NCBI RefSeq assembly: GCF_002213425.1
Contig: NZ_NJGV01000007.1
Location: 124,001-188,000, forward strand
From: Herbaspirillum aquaticum
Lineage (GTDB): Bacteria; Pseudomonadota; Gammaproteobacteria; Burkholderiales; Burkholderiaceae_D
Length of the DNA: 64,000 nucleotides
Direction: 5' to 3'
The translations under genes and the position numbers were made by a program. Below are positions 16,370 through 25,486 of the stretch, piece by piece (within the stretch, counting starts at the first letter, position 1; every line of letters starts with the position of its first letter). Below the pieces are notes generated by a model. It searched no databases, was not told the origin of the DNA, and was given only the letters and a program-made list of their open reading frames with translations.

Positions 16370-17695
16370 ATGATCAAGCACTATTTCATCGCCGCCTGTG
16401 CGGCTGTCATGTCGCTGTCCGCCTTCACCGCAGCAGCGCAGACCAATGCCGCCGCACCCTCGGCCGACCAGCAGCTGGTGCAGCGTGGCGAGTACCTGGC
16501 CAAGGCCGGGGACTGCGTGGCCTGCCACACGGCCAAGGGCGGCAAGCCCTTTGCCGGTGGCCTGGCCATTGCCACGCCCATCGGCACGGTGTATTCCTCC
16601 AACATCACGCCGGACAAGGAACACGGCATCGGCAGCTACAGCGAAGAGGATTTCGACCGGGCGCTGCGTCACGGCATCCGCAAGGATGGCGCGTCGCTCT
16701 ATCCGGCCATGCCGTACCCTTCCTACGCCAAGGTCAAGCCGGCTGACGTGAAGGCGCTCTATGCCTACTTCATGCAGGGCGTACAGGCCGATCCCGCACC
16801 CAACCGCGGTGTGGACATCACCTGGCCCTTGTCGATGCGCTGGCCGCTGTCGGTGTGGCGCAAGGTGTTCGCACCGGCGGTGGCGGCCGATGGACCGGAG
16901 GACAACAGTCCCCTGGTGCGTGGCCAATACCTGGTCGAAGGCCTGGGTCACTGTGGAGCCTGCCATACCCCGCGCGGCGTGGGCATGCAGGAGAAGGCGC
17001 TGTCCAATGACAGCAGCCAGTTCCTCTCGGGTGGCGTGATCGACGGCTACCTGGCCAACAACCTGCGCGGTGACGCCCGCGATGGCCTGGGCAACTGGAG
17101 CGAGGCCGACATCGTGGCCTTCCTCAAGACCGGCCGCAACAGCCATTCCGCTGCCTTTGGCGGCATGGCCGATGTGGTGGCCAACAGTACCCAGTACATG
17201 ACCGAGGGAGATCTCTCTGCCATGGCCAAGTACCTGAAGTCCTTGAAGGCGGTGAAGGAAGGCACGCCAGCCCTGGCCTATGACGACAAGACCCACCAGG
17301 CCTTGCGCAAAGGCAGCGACCAGAGCCCGGGCGCCATGGCGTTCCTGAACAACTGCGCGGCCTGCCACCGCAGCAGCGGCAAGGGCTATGAAGAAACCTT
17401 CCCGACCCTGGCCTTGTCACCGACTGTCAATGCCGAGAACCCGGCTTCGCTGATCCGCATCGTGCTGGAAGGCGCTGAAATGCCCTGGACCCACAAGGCC
17501 CCGACGCAATTCGCCATGCCGGGCTTTGCCAGCCGCCTGTCGGACCAGGAAGTGGCCGATGTCGTCACCTTCATCCGCAGCAGCTGGGGCAACCAGGCGT
17601 CGTCGGTGAACGCGTCCGATGTGGCCAAGGCGCGCAAGCAGCTGCCGGAGAAGAAGACGGTGGAGGCGGGCAGTGCGCCGCTGGCCAAGCAGTAA
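16370..17695 (+). CDS. Triheme cytochrome c subunit of membrane-bound dehydrogenase
   Basis: The protein (441 residues from the start chosen) has a Sec signal (MIKHYFIAACAAVMSLSAF) and three haem-attachment motifs, CVACH, CGACH and CAACH, spaced over three cytochrome c domains. This is the membrane-anchoring electron-transfer subunit of gluconate, 2-ketogluconate, sorbitol and alcohol dehydrogenases and passes electrons to ubiquinone. An ATG at 16358 is also in frame but almost touches the AAGGA ribosome site, so I prefer 16370. It ends the three-gene operon and is followed by a strong bidirectional terminator. Confidence 0.92.
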   Translation: MIKHYFIAACAAVMSLSAFTAAAQTNAAAPSADQQLVQRGEYLAKAGDCVACHTAKGGKPFAGGLAIATPIGTVYSSNITPDKEHGIGSYSEEDFDRALRHGIRKDGASLYPAMPYPSYAKVKPADVKALYAYFMQGVQADPAPNRGVDITWPLSMRWPLSVWRKVFAPAVAADGPEDNSPLVRGQYLVEGLGHCGACHTPRGVGMQEKALSNDSSQFLSGGVIDGYLANNLRGDARDGLGNWSEADIVAFLKTGRNSHSAAFGGMADVVANSTQYMTEGDLSAMAKYLKSLKAVKEGTPALAYDDKTHQALRKGSDQSPGAMAFLNNCAACHRSSGKGYEETFPTLALSPTVNAENPASLIRIVLEGAEMPWTHKAPTQFAMPGFASRLSDQEVADVVTFIRSSWGNQASSVNASDVAKARKQLPEKKTVEAGSAPLAKQ

Positions 17696-17727
17696 GCGCT
17701 AGTCGGCCTGCTGCACCGCTGTAAAGA

Positions 17728-17759
17728 AAAGCCCGGCGTTCTTGCGAACGCCGGGCTTT
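17728..17759. terminator. Bidirectional intrinsic terminator
   Basis: AAAGCCCGGCGTTC (17728-17741) and GAACGCCGGGCTTT (17746-17759) pair perfectly around TTGC, with A and T tails on both sides. It serves both the dehydrogenase operon and the convergent ABC transporter operon. Confidence 0.88.
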
Positions 17760-17790
17760 CTCATTGCCGCACAGGATGCAGGGTGAAGCT

Positions 17791-18672
17791 TTACTCCTTC
17801 ACCGCCCCCGTCATCCCCGACACGTAATACTCCACGAAGAACGAATACACCACCGCCACCGGCAGCGAGCCCAGCAGCGCCCCGGCCATCAGTGCGCCCC
17901 AATGGTAGACGTCGCCTTCCACCAGCTCGGTGACGATCCCCACCGGCACCGTCTTCACCTCGGAAGAGGAGATGAAGGTCAGCGCATAGATGAATTCGTT
18001 CCACGACAGCGTGAAGGCAAAGATGCCCGCCGAGATCAGGCCCGGCACCGCCAGCGGCAGGATGATCTTGACCAGGATCTCCCAGCGGGTGGCGCCATCG
18101 ATGAGCGCGCACTCTTCCAGCTCATAGGGAATCGAGCGGAAGTAGCCCATCAGCAACCAGGTGCAGAACGGGATCAGGAAGGTCGGATAGGTCAGGATCA
18201 GGGCCCAGCGCGTATCGAACAGCCCCAGCTTGAACACGATCGCCGCCAGCGGAATGAACAGGATCGAGGGCGGGATCAGGTAGGCCAGGAAAATGCCCAG
18301 ACCGACCTGCTTGGAGCCCTGGAAGCGCAGGCGTTCGATCGCGTAGGCGGCGAAGACGCTGGCCGCCAGCGAGGCGAAGGTCGACACCACCGAGACGATC
18401 ACCGTGTTGAGCAGCCAGGCCGGATACTGGGTCTGGAACAGCAGCTTCTTGAAGTGCGCCAGCGTCGGGGCAATCACCCAGAAGGGGTTGCCGGTCTGCG
18501 AGAGCAATTCATTGTCCGGTTTGAAGGCCGTGATCACCATCCAGTAGAACGGGAACAGCAGCACGAACAGGAAGATCAGCAGCGGAATGTAGATCGTCAC
18601 CCAGCGGCGCGGTGTCGATTGCAGGAAATCCATACCCTGGGTTTCCTGCTGGTCGTCTTTTTTCTTGGCCAT
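17791..18672 (-). CDS. Carbohydrate ABC transporter permease (MalG-like)
   Basis: This 293-residue inner-membrane protein has six predicted hydrophobic segments and the EAA loop typical of CUT1 sugar permeases (ELEECALIDGATRWEILVKIILPLAVPGL). The charged N terminus MAKKKDDQQE is cytoplasmic. It overlaps the stop of the first permease gene by one base (TAATG), so the two subunits are translated in coupling and form the heterodimeric channel. It is the last gene of the SBP-permease-permease operon and ends in a bidirectional terminator. The transported sugar is unknown; context suggests a sugar or sugar acid of the arabonate type. Confidence 0.92.
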   Translation of the reverse strand: MAKKKDDQQETQGMDFLQSTPRRWVTIYIPLLIFLFVLLFPFYWMVITAFKPDNELLSQTGNPFWVIAPTLAHFKKLLFQTQYPAWLLNTVIVSVVSTFASLAASVFAAYAIERLRFQGSKQVGLGIFLAYLIPPSILFIPLAAIVFKLGLFDTRWALILTYPTFLIPFCTWLLMGYFRSIPYELEECALIDGATRWEILVKIILPLAVPGLISAGIFAFTLSWNEFIYALTFISSSEVKTVPVGIVTELVEGDVYHWGALMAGALLGSLPVAVVYSFFVEYYVSGMTGAVKE

Positions 18673-19571
18673 TATTTGTCACCTCCTTGTTGCCAGCCGC
18701 GACGTTGCAGGCCGAAATACGAGAACATGATCGCTGCCAGCAGGAAGGGAATCATGTAGGTTGCCAGTGCCGCGCCTTCACCCAGGGCACCGCCCGGAAT
18801 GGCGCGCTGGAAGGAGAGCGTCGCCATCAGGTGGGTCGCGTTGAGCGGACCGCCACGGGTGAGCACATAGATCAGCTGGAAGTCGGTGAAGGTGAACAGC
18901 ACCGAGAAGGTCATCACCACCGCGATGATGGGCGTGAGCAAGGGCAGCGTCACATGGCGGAACTGCTGCCAGGGTGTGGCACCGTCGATGGCAGCCGCTT
19001 CATAGAGCGACGGCGAGATCGTCTGCAGGCCCGCCAGCAGGGAGATCGCCACGAAGGGAATGCCGCGCCAGACGTTGGCAAAGACGGTGGACCAGCGCGC
19101 ATTCCAGGGGTCCCCGAGGAAGTCGATGTAGCGGTCGATCAGGCCCATCTTGTGCAGGGCCCAGCTGATGACGGAGAACTGCGCGTCATACAGCCACCAG
19201 AAGGCCAGCGCCGACAGGGCGGTGGGCACGATCCAGGGCAACAGCACGATGGCGCGGAAGAAGGTCTTCAGCGGCACGTTCTTGTTGAGCAGGATGGCCA
19301 GCCACAGGCCCAGTGCGAATTTCAGGATGCTGGCGCTGACCGTGTAGAACACGGTATTGAACAGCGACAGCTGCGCCAGCGAATCGCCGGCCAGGTAAGT
19401 GTAGTTGTCCAGGCCGATGAAGCTGCCTTCGCCGCCGATCTTGGTATCGGTGAAGCCCAGCCAGATGCCCAGGCCCAGCGGGTAGGTCAGGAACACCACC
19501 AGCAGGATCACGGCCGGGGCCATGAACAGCATGCCCAGTACGTTACGGTTGTTCAGGAATCGGGATAGCAT
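18672..19571 (-). CDS. Carbohydrate ABC transporter permease (MalF-like)
   Basis: This 299-residue CUT1-family permease has six hydrophobic segments, with the EAA loop SLYEAAAIDGATPWQQFRHVTLPLLTP split here as SLYEAAAIDGATPW and FRHVTLPLLTP. The start MLSRFLNNRNVLG is an ATG just after a short intercistronic region. It lies between the binding-protein gene and the second permease gene, the common order, and a stem-loop separates it from the binding-protein gene. Together with the ATPase encoded upstream it should import a carbohydrate across the inner membrane. Confidence 0.92.
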   Translation of the reverse strand: MLSRFLNNRNVLGMLFMAPAVILLVVFLTYPLGLGIWLGFTDTKIGGEGSFIGLDNYTYLAGDSLAQLSLFNTVFYTVSASILKFALGLWLAILLNKNVPLKTFFRAIVLLPWIVPTALSALAFWWLYDAQFSVISWALHKMGLIDRYIDFLGDPWNARWSTVFANVWRGIPFVAISLLAGLQTISPSLYEAAAIDGATPWQQFRHVTLPLLTPIIAVVMTFSVLFTFTDFQLIYVLTRGGPLNATHLMATLSFQRAIPGGALGEGAALATYMIPFLLAAIMFSYFGLQRRGWQQGGDK

Positions 19572-19589
19572 GATGTGCCTCGATGAAAG

Positions 19590-19612
19590 GGCCGCAAGCC
19601 AGGCTTGCGGCC
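19590..19612 (-). other. Intercistronic hairpin after sugar-binding-protein gene
   Basis: GGCCGCAAG (19590-19598) and CTTGCGGCC (19604-19612) pair perfectly around five bases in the 170-bp gap between the binding-protein gene and the first permease gene. Such hairpins often protect the abundant binding-protein mRNA from 3' decay. Confidence 0.6.
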
Positions 19613-19741
19613 AGTACTGTAGTGACGCGTCGCGATGCGCCAGCGCGGCGGTACCGGGTCGGCAGGCCCTGACAACCTGCCCCTTTGCCCGCTGTCCCGA
19701 GGGAACCCGGAGCCGCCTTGCTGACGTTCAGGCTGATGCCA

Positions 19742-21073
19742 TCAGGTCTTGTAGTACCGCTTGGCGCGTTCGGCCGCACGGTCGATGGCCTGCTGCACGG
19801 TCTTGGCGCCCGAGGCAGCCTCGGCCACCATGTCCACCACCACGTAGTCCGCCATGCAGGCCGCCGAGGCTTGTCCCAGCGGGCCTTCGTGGCCATGGTC
19901 CAGCATCAGCGAGGCCGAGTCGCGATACACGGTGGCCTTCGGGTCGTCGGTCCAGACCGGGTTTTTCTCGTAGGCCTTCAGCGGCTGGCTGACGTAGCCG
20001 ATGGAGGCTTTCATCCACGGGTTGTACTGGTCCGGCTCGAACATGAATTGCACGAAGGCCTTGGCCGCATTGGGGAACTTGGTGTGCTTGAACACCATCA
20101 TCTGCGTGATCTGCATCAGCTCGGTGGGCTTGCCGGCCGGGCCGACCGGGAAGTGCGCGTGCTGGGTGTCCTTGGCGATGTCCTGCAGCTTGGGATCGGG
20201 CGAATTCTTGGCGGCGTAATACACCGAGATGCCGTTGGCCGTCAGGCTGATCTGGCCATCCAGGTAGGCCTTGTTGTTGGACGGATCCTGCCACGACAGG
20301 GTGCCGGGCACGAAGGTGGCATAGAGCTGCTTGGCGTATTCCAGCGCGGCGCGGGTCTCGGCCGAGTTGATGGCGACCTGGCCGTTCTTGTCCACCAGCT
20401 TGCCGCCATGCGACCACAGCAGCCAGTGTGCCCAGTTGTTGGCATCACCGACGGCCTTGCCCAGGGCGAAGCCGACCGGGGTGTCCTTGGCCTTCAAGGC
20501 CTGGCACAGCTTGAGGAAGCCGGCCGTGTCCTTGGGAATGGCATCGAAGCCGGCCGCCTTGATCTGGCTTTCGCGATAGACCAGGGCATTGCCGATCACG
20601 CCCAGCGGCAGCGCGATCCACTTGCCGTCCTTGGTGCCGTACTTGCGGCAGACGTCGTACCAGCCGCCATAGCGCTTGCCCAGCGAATCGGCCAGGTCGG
20701 TCATGTCGACCAGCTTGGTCGGGTACTGCTGCGGATCGTCGAACCAGCCCAGCACGATGTCCGGACCGCTGCCCACGTTGGCGGCCACGGCCGACTTCGG
20801 GCGTACGTCTTCCCAGCCTTCGCTGTCGGTACGTACGGCCACGCCGGTCAGTTCGGTGAATTTCTTGACGTTGGCGTTCCACAGGTCTTCATCGCCCTGG
20901 ACGAAACGCTTCCAGCGCAGGATGCGCAAGGTCGCGCCCTGTTCGATGGGGTACTTGATGCTGTCGGCACCCGCCGCGCCGGGGCCTGCGGCAAAGGCGT
21001 TCACGCCCATGCTGGAAGCGGCTGCGGCAGCAGCGCTGGTGACCAGGAATTCGCGTCGTGTCAGCTTGCTCAT
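19742..21073 (-). CDS. Extracellular sugar-binding protein of ABC transporter
   Basis: This 443-residue periplasmic binding protein belongs to the family 1 extracellular solute-binding proteins. Its signal MSKLTRREFLVTSAAAAAAS has the twin-arginine motif TRREFL, so Tat export is likely. NAKVKKF-type lobes and the aromatic-rich ligand regions (RYGGWYDVC, LLWSHGGKLV, FMFEPDQYNPWM) fit a carbohydrate ligand. It is encoded upstream of two CUT1 permeases and downstream of the ATPase, all on the same strand. The ligand is not known; nearby sugar-acid enzymes suggest a pentose or related compound. Confidence 0.9.
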   Translation of the reverse strand: MSKLTRREFLVTSAAAAAASSMGVNAFAAGPGAAGADSIKYPIEQGATLRILRWKRFVQGDEDLWNANVKKFTELTGVAVRTDSEGWEDVRPKSAVAANVGSGPDIVLGWFDDPQQYPTKLVDMTDLADSLGKRYGGWYDVCRKYGTKDGKWIALPLGVIGNALVYRESQIKAAGFDAIPKDTAGFLKLCQALKAKDTPVGFALGKAVGDANNWAHWLLWSHGGKLVDKNGQVAINSAETRAALEYAKQLYATFVPGTLSWQDPSNNKAYLDGQISLTANGISVYYAAKNSPDPKLQDIAKDTQHAHFPVGPAGKPTELMQITQMMVFKHTKFPNAAKAFVQFMFEPDQYNPWMKASIGYVSQPLKAYEKNPVWTDDPKATVYRDSASLMLDHGHEGPLGQASAACMADYVVVDMVAEAASGAKTVQQAIDRAAERAKRYYKT

Positions 21074-21202
21074 GTCTCCTACTCCTTCGGTTGAAAGTCG
21101 AATTGGACCGCTTTCGAACGGCTGTTCTTGCGGATGGACTCTTTTTCTTGTGATGCTGCGCTACGGGTGGTGCTTGGGTTACTGCAGTGATGGTGCGTTG
21201 GA

Positions 21203-22294
21203 TCAGCGGGCCGCCAGCGACTTGCCCGACTCGGCATCGAACAGGTGCGTGCGGCTGTGGTCAGGAACCAGATGGATCACGTCGCCCGCGCCGAAATCAT
21301 GGCGCTCGCGGAAGATCGAGGTGAGGCTGGTCTCACCGAAGCGCGAGAACACTTCGGTATCCGCCCCGGTCGGTTCGACCACGATGACCTTGGTGGCGAT
21401 GCCTTGCCCGGCCGCACCGATGGAGAGGTGCTCGGGGCGCACGCCGTAGGTGACCTTCTGTCCGTCATTGCCCTGCAGGGCGCTGCCATAGGGCGCGGGC
21501 ACGCGGGTGCCATCGGCGAATTCGACTTCGGCAGCGCCACCGCCACCGTTTCGGCGCAGCGTGGCCGGGATGAAGTTCATCGCGGGCGAGCCGATGAAAC
21601 CGGCCACGAACAGGTTGGCCGGATGGTCGTACAGGTCCAGCGGACGGCCGCGCTGTTCCACCAGGCCATCGCGCATGACCACGATCTGGTCGGCCATGGT
21701 CATGGCTTCGATCTGGTCGTGGGTCACATAGATGGAGGTGGTCTTCAAGCGCTGGTGCAGTTCCTTGATCTCGGTGCGCATCTGCACGCGCAGCTTGGCA
21801 TCGAGGTTGGAGAGCGGTTCGTCGAACAGGAACACCTGTGGATCGCGCACGATGGCGCGGCCCATCGCCACACGCTGGCGCTGGCCGCCCGAGAGCTGGC
21901 GCGGATAGCGGTCCAGCAGCTGGTTCAGGCCGAGGATGTCGGCGGCCTTCTTGACGCGCTCGTCGACGAAGGACTTGTCCTTCTTGGCCAGGGTGAGCGA
22001 GAAGGCCATGTTGTCACGCACCGTCATGTGCGGATAGAGCGCGTAGTTCTGGAACACCATGGCGATGTCGCGGTCCTTCGGCTGGACGTTGTTGACCACG
22101 GTGCCGCCGATGAGGATCTCGCCGCCGGTGATTTCCTCCAGCCCCGCCAGCATGCGCAGCAGCGTCGACTTGCCGCAGCCGGACGGACCGACCAGGACGG
22201 TGAATTCGCCATCGGCGATATCGATGTCGACGCCCCGGATGATCTGGGTGCTGCCGAACTGTTTCTTGACTGCGCGGATCTGTACTGATGCCAT
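21203..22294 (-). CDS. Sugar ABC transporter ATP-binding protein (UgpC/MsmK-like)
   Basis: This 363-residue ATPase has the Walker A GPSGCGKST (near residue 40), signature LSGGQRQRVAMGRA, Walker B VFLFDEPLSNLDA and switch histidine in SIYVTHDQ. A C-terminal TOBE/MalK regulatory domain of about 120 residues follows. The start MASVQIRAVKKQFG is chosen because the upstream in-frame extension has no family support. It lies 129 bp before the binding-protein gene and probably opens the transporter operon. A perfect LacI-type operator sits 37 bp upstream of its start. Confidence 0.93.
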   Translation of the reverse strand: MASVQIRAVKKQFGSTQIIRGVDIDIADGEFTVLVGPSGCGKSTLLRMLAGLEEITGGEILIGGTVVNNVQPKDRDIAMVFQNYALYPHMTVRDNMAFSLTLAKKDKSFVDERVKKAADILGLNQLLDRYPRQLSGGQRQRVAMGRAIVRDPQVFLFDEPLSNLDAKLRVQMRTEIKELHQRLKTTSIYVTHDQIEAMTMADQIVVMRDGLVEQRGRPLDLYDHPANLFVAGFIGSPAMNFIPATLRRNGGGGAAEVEFADGTRVPAPYGSALQGNDGQKVTYGVRPEHLSIGAAGQGIATKVIVVEPTGADTEVFSRFGETSLTSIFRERHDFGAGDVIHLVPDHSRTHLFDAESGKSLAAR

Positions 22295-22331
22295 CAAATG
22301 CTCCTCGTGTCTATCCTCGTATCGACGCTGC

Positions 22332-22343
22332 GGAACCGGTTCC
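22332..22343. promoter_or_regulatory. LacI-family operator palindrome
   Basis: GGAACCGGTTCC is a perfect 12-bp palindrome with the AACCGGTT core common to LacI/GalR-family operators, 37 bp upstream of the ABC ATPase start. No LacI-family gene is present in the window, so the regulator would be encoded elsewhere. Confidence 0.6.
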
Positions 22344-22508
22344 AGGCGGAGCCGTTCACAACGCACTTTGTTCAGGCACGTCCTGTGGAGGGACGCGTGG
22401 AAGATCCTGCCGGTCTTCCTTTTTTTCGTTGTCTACACTGATGCTGCGCCGGCTGGCGGCCGGCGCGGTGCTGCGTTGGCGCCCCGTTGTCGGGGGGATT
22501 GTTTTGAC

Positions 22509-23468
22509 TTATTGGTTCTTGCCTTGGACGACGACATAGGAAGGCCGCCCGTTGCGGTCCCAGTCGATCAGGTTCTGGGCCGCCTTGCGCCGCAGTTCGC
22601 GCGCTGCGACATCCGAGAAGAAGGCCGCGTGCGGCGACAATAGCACACGTGGATGCTGCACGATAGCCGAGGCCGTCTGCGGCGGCTCCACCGGCAGCAC
22701 ATCCAGCGCCGCACCCTTGAGCTTGCCGTTTTCCAGCGCGGCCAGCAGGTCGTCGATCTGGATGAGGCCACCGCGTGCGGAGTTCACCAAATAGCTCTGC
22801 GGCTGCAACAGGTTGAGCAGCGAGGCATCGATCATGTTGCGCGTCTCGTCGTTCAAGGGCGTATGCAGCGACACCACATGCGCTTGACGGAACAGTTCCT
22901 CGCGACTCACGCGCTCCACGTAGGCGGGGAAATCGCCATCGATGATGTAGGGATCATAGGCAATGACGCGCTTGAAGAGATTGCGCGAGATATGCGCCAT
23001 GCGCTTGCCGATGCGGCCCAGTCCGATGATGCCGATGGTCAGCTCGGAGGCGCGCGGAATGATGCCGGCCGTGGTGTAGTGCCATTCACCGGCCTTGACC
23101 GCACGGTCATAGACGGTGATGTTGCGGATCAGGTCCAGCGCCATGGCCAGCGCGTGGGTGGCGACTTCGCCCACGCCGTAGTCGGGCGAGTTGGCGACCC
23201 ACACGCCATGGGCTGCGGCGTCGGCCGTGTTGATGGTATCGAAGCCGGCACCGTAGCGGCTGGCGATGCGGATTTCAGGACGGGCTGCGAAGACCTTGGC
23301 GTTCACCGGTGCGTATTGCACCAGCAGGCCCTGGCATCCTGCGGAGGCGGCGATGACCTCCTCTTCCGTGCGGCATTGCGCGGTCACGACTTCCACGCCG
23401 GCTTCCTTGTAGAGCGCAAGCTCCAGGTCGACGTCGGGGAAATCGTAGTCCGTAATCAGTACTTTCAT
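22509..23468 (-). CDS. D-2-hydroxyacid dehydrogenase family protein
   Basis: This 319-residue NAD(P)-dependent enzyme is of the D-isomer-specific 2-hydroxyacid / phosphoglycerate dehydrogenase fold, closest in style to CtBP-like members. The Rossmann motif GIIGLGRIGKRMA is near residue 145, the catalytic arginine is in NSARGGLI, the glutamate in DVLPVEPPQ and the histidine in SPHAAFFS. I begin at MKVLITDYDFPDV, which has family support. It lies between the ABC operon and the dehydratase gene on the same strand, and a good promoter lies about 110 bp upstream. A role with a sugar-derived 2-keto or 2-hydroxy acid is inferred from these neighbours. Confidence 0.88.
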   Translation of the reverse strand: MKVLITDYDFPDVDLELALYKEAGVEVVTAQCRTEEEVIAASAGCQGLLVQYAPVNAKVFAARPEIRIASRYGAGFDTINTADAAAHGVWVANSPDYGVGEVATHALAMALDLIRNITVYDRAVKAGEWHYTTAGIIPRASELTIGIIGLGRIGKRMAHISRNLFKRVIAYDPYIIDGDFPAYVERVSREELFRQAHVVSLHTPLNDETRNMIDASLLNLLQPQSYLVNSARGGLIQIDDLLAALENGKLKGAALDVLPVEPPQTASAIVQHPRVLLSPHAAFFSDVAARELRRKAAQNLIDWDRNGRPSYVVVQGKNQ

Positions 23469-23575
23469 TGCTCGTCTCCGTGATGGTTGTCTTGGTCCAC
23501 CTGATGCAACTACTTCCTGGAACACGGCCGCCGCTTGTGTGGCTGTACCGTGGTCCCGGGGTACGACGGATGCTG

Positions 23576-23604
23576 GTATTAAGATGAATTTAATGCTGTT
23601 TCAA
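23576..23604 (-). promoter_or_regulatory. Sigma-70-type promoter for 2-hydroxyacid dehydrogenase gene
   Basis: On the minus strand TTGAAA (23604-23599) and TAATAC (23581-23576) are 17 bp apart in an unusually AT-rich stretch, about 110 bp before the start at 23468. It implies that this gene, and perhaps the transporter below it, can be transcribed apart from the dehydratase gene. Confidence 0.6.
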
Positions 23605-23746
23605 TGACCCTTAACTTTTGCTTAATGCTGCTTTTTGAAGCCTGTGATGCTTGAAACGTTGCTGCAGGTGGAATTCGGTCTGGCCGCTTGGCTTTAAACA
23701 TGTTTGCTGCCCTTGCCGCCGTTGCAGGAGGCAAGGGCAGGCCGGT

Positions 23747-25486
23747 TCAGTGATTGTCCTTGGGCACGTAAGGTCCGCTCTTGCCGACCAGGAAATCGAG
23801 GTCCGCGCCCTGGTTGGCCTGCTGCACGTGATCGACGTAGAGCTTGACCCAGCCGCGCTGCATCTGCGGCGGCAATTCGGGCTTGCTCCACTGCGCACGG
23901 CGGCGCGCCAGTTCTTCGTCCGACACATCCAGGTGCAGCTTGCGCGCCTCCACATCGAGTTCGATGAAGTCGCCGTTCTGCACCAGCGCCAGCGGACCGC
24001 CGGCGGCCGCTTCCGGCGAGACGTGCAGCACCACGGTACCGTAGGCAGTGCCGCTCATGCGCGCATCCGAGACACGCACCATGTCCGTGATGCCTTTGCG
24101 CAGAACCTTTGGCGGCAGCGGCATGTTGCCCGCTTCGGCCATGCCGGGGTAACCCTTGGGACCGCAGTTCTTGAGCACCAGCACGCAGGTTTCATCGACA
24201 TCCAGGTTCTCGTCATCGATGCGCTTGTGCAGGTCGTCGCTGTTTTCGAAGACCACGGCACGGCCGCGATGCTTGAGCAGGGCAGGGGTGGCAGCCGACG
24301 GCTTGATCACGGCACCGTCCGGGGCCAGGTTGCCCTTGAGGATCGCGATGCCGGCCGCTTCCTTGAAGGGCTGGTCGAAGCTGCGGATGACTTCCGGATT
24401 CCAGTTCGGTGCATCCTGGCAGTTCTCCCACAGGGTCTTGCCGTTGGCGGTCAGGGCGGTCTTGTCGATCACGCTTTCCAGCTGGCGGATCACCGCCGGC
24501 AGGCCACCGGCATAGTAAAAATCTTCCATCAGGAATTTGCCCGAGGGCTGCAGGTCCAGCAGGCAGGGCAGTTGCTGGCCGATGTCGTCCCAATCCTTCA
24601 GGTCGAGCTTGATGCCGATGCGGCCGGCAATGGCCAGCAGGTGGATCACCGCATTGGTGGAGCCGCCGATGGCGGCGTTGACGCGAATGGCGTTCTCGAA
24701 GGCCTGGCGGGTGAGGATCTTGGACAGCACCAGGTCTTCGTCCACCATCTGCACGATGCGGCGGCCGGCGTTGCGTGCCAGCACGTTGCGGCGCGCATCG
24801 ACGGCCGGAATGGCGGCGTTGTGCGGCAGGCCCACGCCGAGCGCCTCGACCATGCTGGCCATGGTGGAGGCCGTGCCCATGGTCATGCAGTGGCCGTGCG
24901 AGCGGTGCATGCAGCTCTCGGCTTCAAAGAATTCTTCCTGCGTCATCTTGCCGGCGCGCACATCTTCCGACATCTGCCACACGCCGGTGCCGGAACCCAG
25001 TTCACGGCCACGGTATTTGCCCGAGAGCATCGGGCCGCCCGACACGCCGATGGTCGGCACATCGACGGAGGCCGCGCCCATCAGCAGCGCCGGCGTGGTC
25101 TTGTCGCAGCCCATGAGCAGCACCACGCCATCGAGCGGATTGGCGCGGATCGACTCTTCCACATCCATGCTGGCGAGGTTGCGGTAGAGCATGGCGGTCG
25201 GGCGCAGCAGGGTTTCGCCCAGCGACATCACCGGGAACTCCAGCGGGAAACCGCCGGCTTCCCAGATGCCGATCTTGACCTGTTCGGCCAGGGCGCGGAA
25301 GTGCGAATTGCAGGGGGTCAGTTCGGAATAGGTATTGCAGATGCCGATCACCGGACGGCCATCGAACTGGTCGTGCGGGATCCCGCGGTTCTTCACCCAG
25401 GAGCGGTAGATGAACCCATCGCGGTCCTGGCGGCCAAACCAGGCCTGGCTGCGGCGGGTGGATTTTTTCTTGGTGTCGTCAGTCAT
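23747..25486 (-). CDS. L-arabinonate dehydratase-like IlvD/Edd family enzyme
   Basis: This 579-residue Fe-S dehydratase removes water from a sugar acid to give a 2-keto-3-deoxy acid. Cluster cysteines are Cys59 (YSELTPCN), Cys127 (LLMGCDKT) and Cys200 (MHRSHGHC), and both length and cysteine positions agree with characterised [2Fe-2S] pentonate dehydratases such as L-arabinonate dehydratase. The C-terminal DARMSGTAYG carries the conserved catalytic serine region. I start at MTDDTKKKST. The gene sits upstream of the 2-hydroxyacid dehydrogenase and sugar ABC genes, so a pentonate or related acid is the likely substrate; D-xylonate or D-fuconate cannot be excluded. Confidence 0.88.
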   Translation of the reverse strand: MTDDTKKKSTRRSQAWFGRQDRDGFIYRSWVKNRGIPHDQFDGRPVIGICNTYSELTPCNSHFRALAEQVKIGIWEAGGFPLEFPVMSLGETLLRPTAMLYRNLASMDVEESIRANPLDGVVLLMGCDKTTPALLMGAASVDVPTIGVSGGPMLSGKYRGRELGSGTGVWQMSEDVRAGKMTQEEFFEAESCMHRSHGHCMTMGTASTMASMVEALGVGLPHNAAIPAVDARRNVLARNAGRRIVQMVDEDLVLSKILTRQAFENAIRVNAAIGGSTNAVIHLLAIAGRIGIKLDLKDWDDIGQQLPCLLDLQPSGKFLMEDFYYAGGLPAVIRQLESVIDKTALTANGKTLWENCQDAPNWNPEVIRSFDQPFKEAAGIAILKGNLAPDGAVIKPSAATPALLKHRGRAVVFENSDDLHKRIDDENLDVDETCVLVLKNCGPKGYPGMAEAGNMPLPPKVLRKGITDMVRVSDARMSGTAYGTVVLHVSPEAAAGGPLALVQNGDFIELDVEARKLHLDVSDEELARRRAQWSKPELPPQMQRGWVKLYVDHVQQANQGADLDFLVGKSGPYVPKDNH

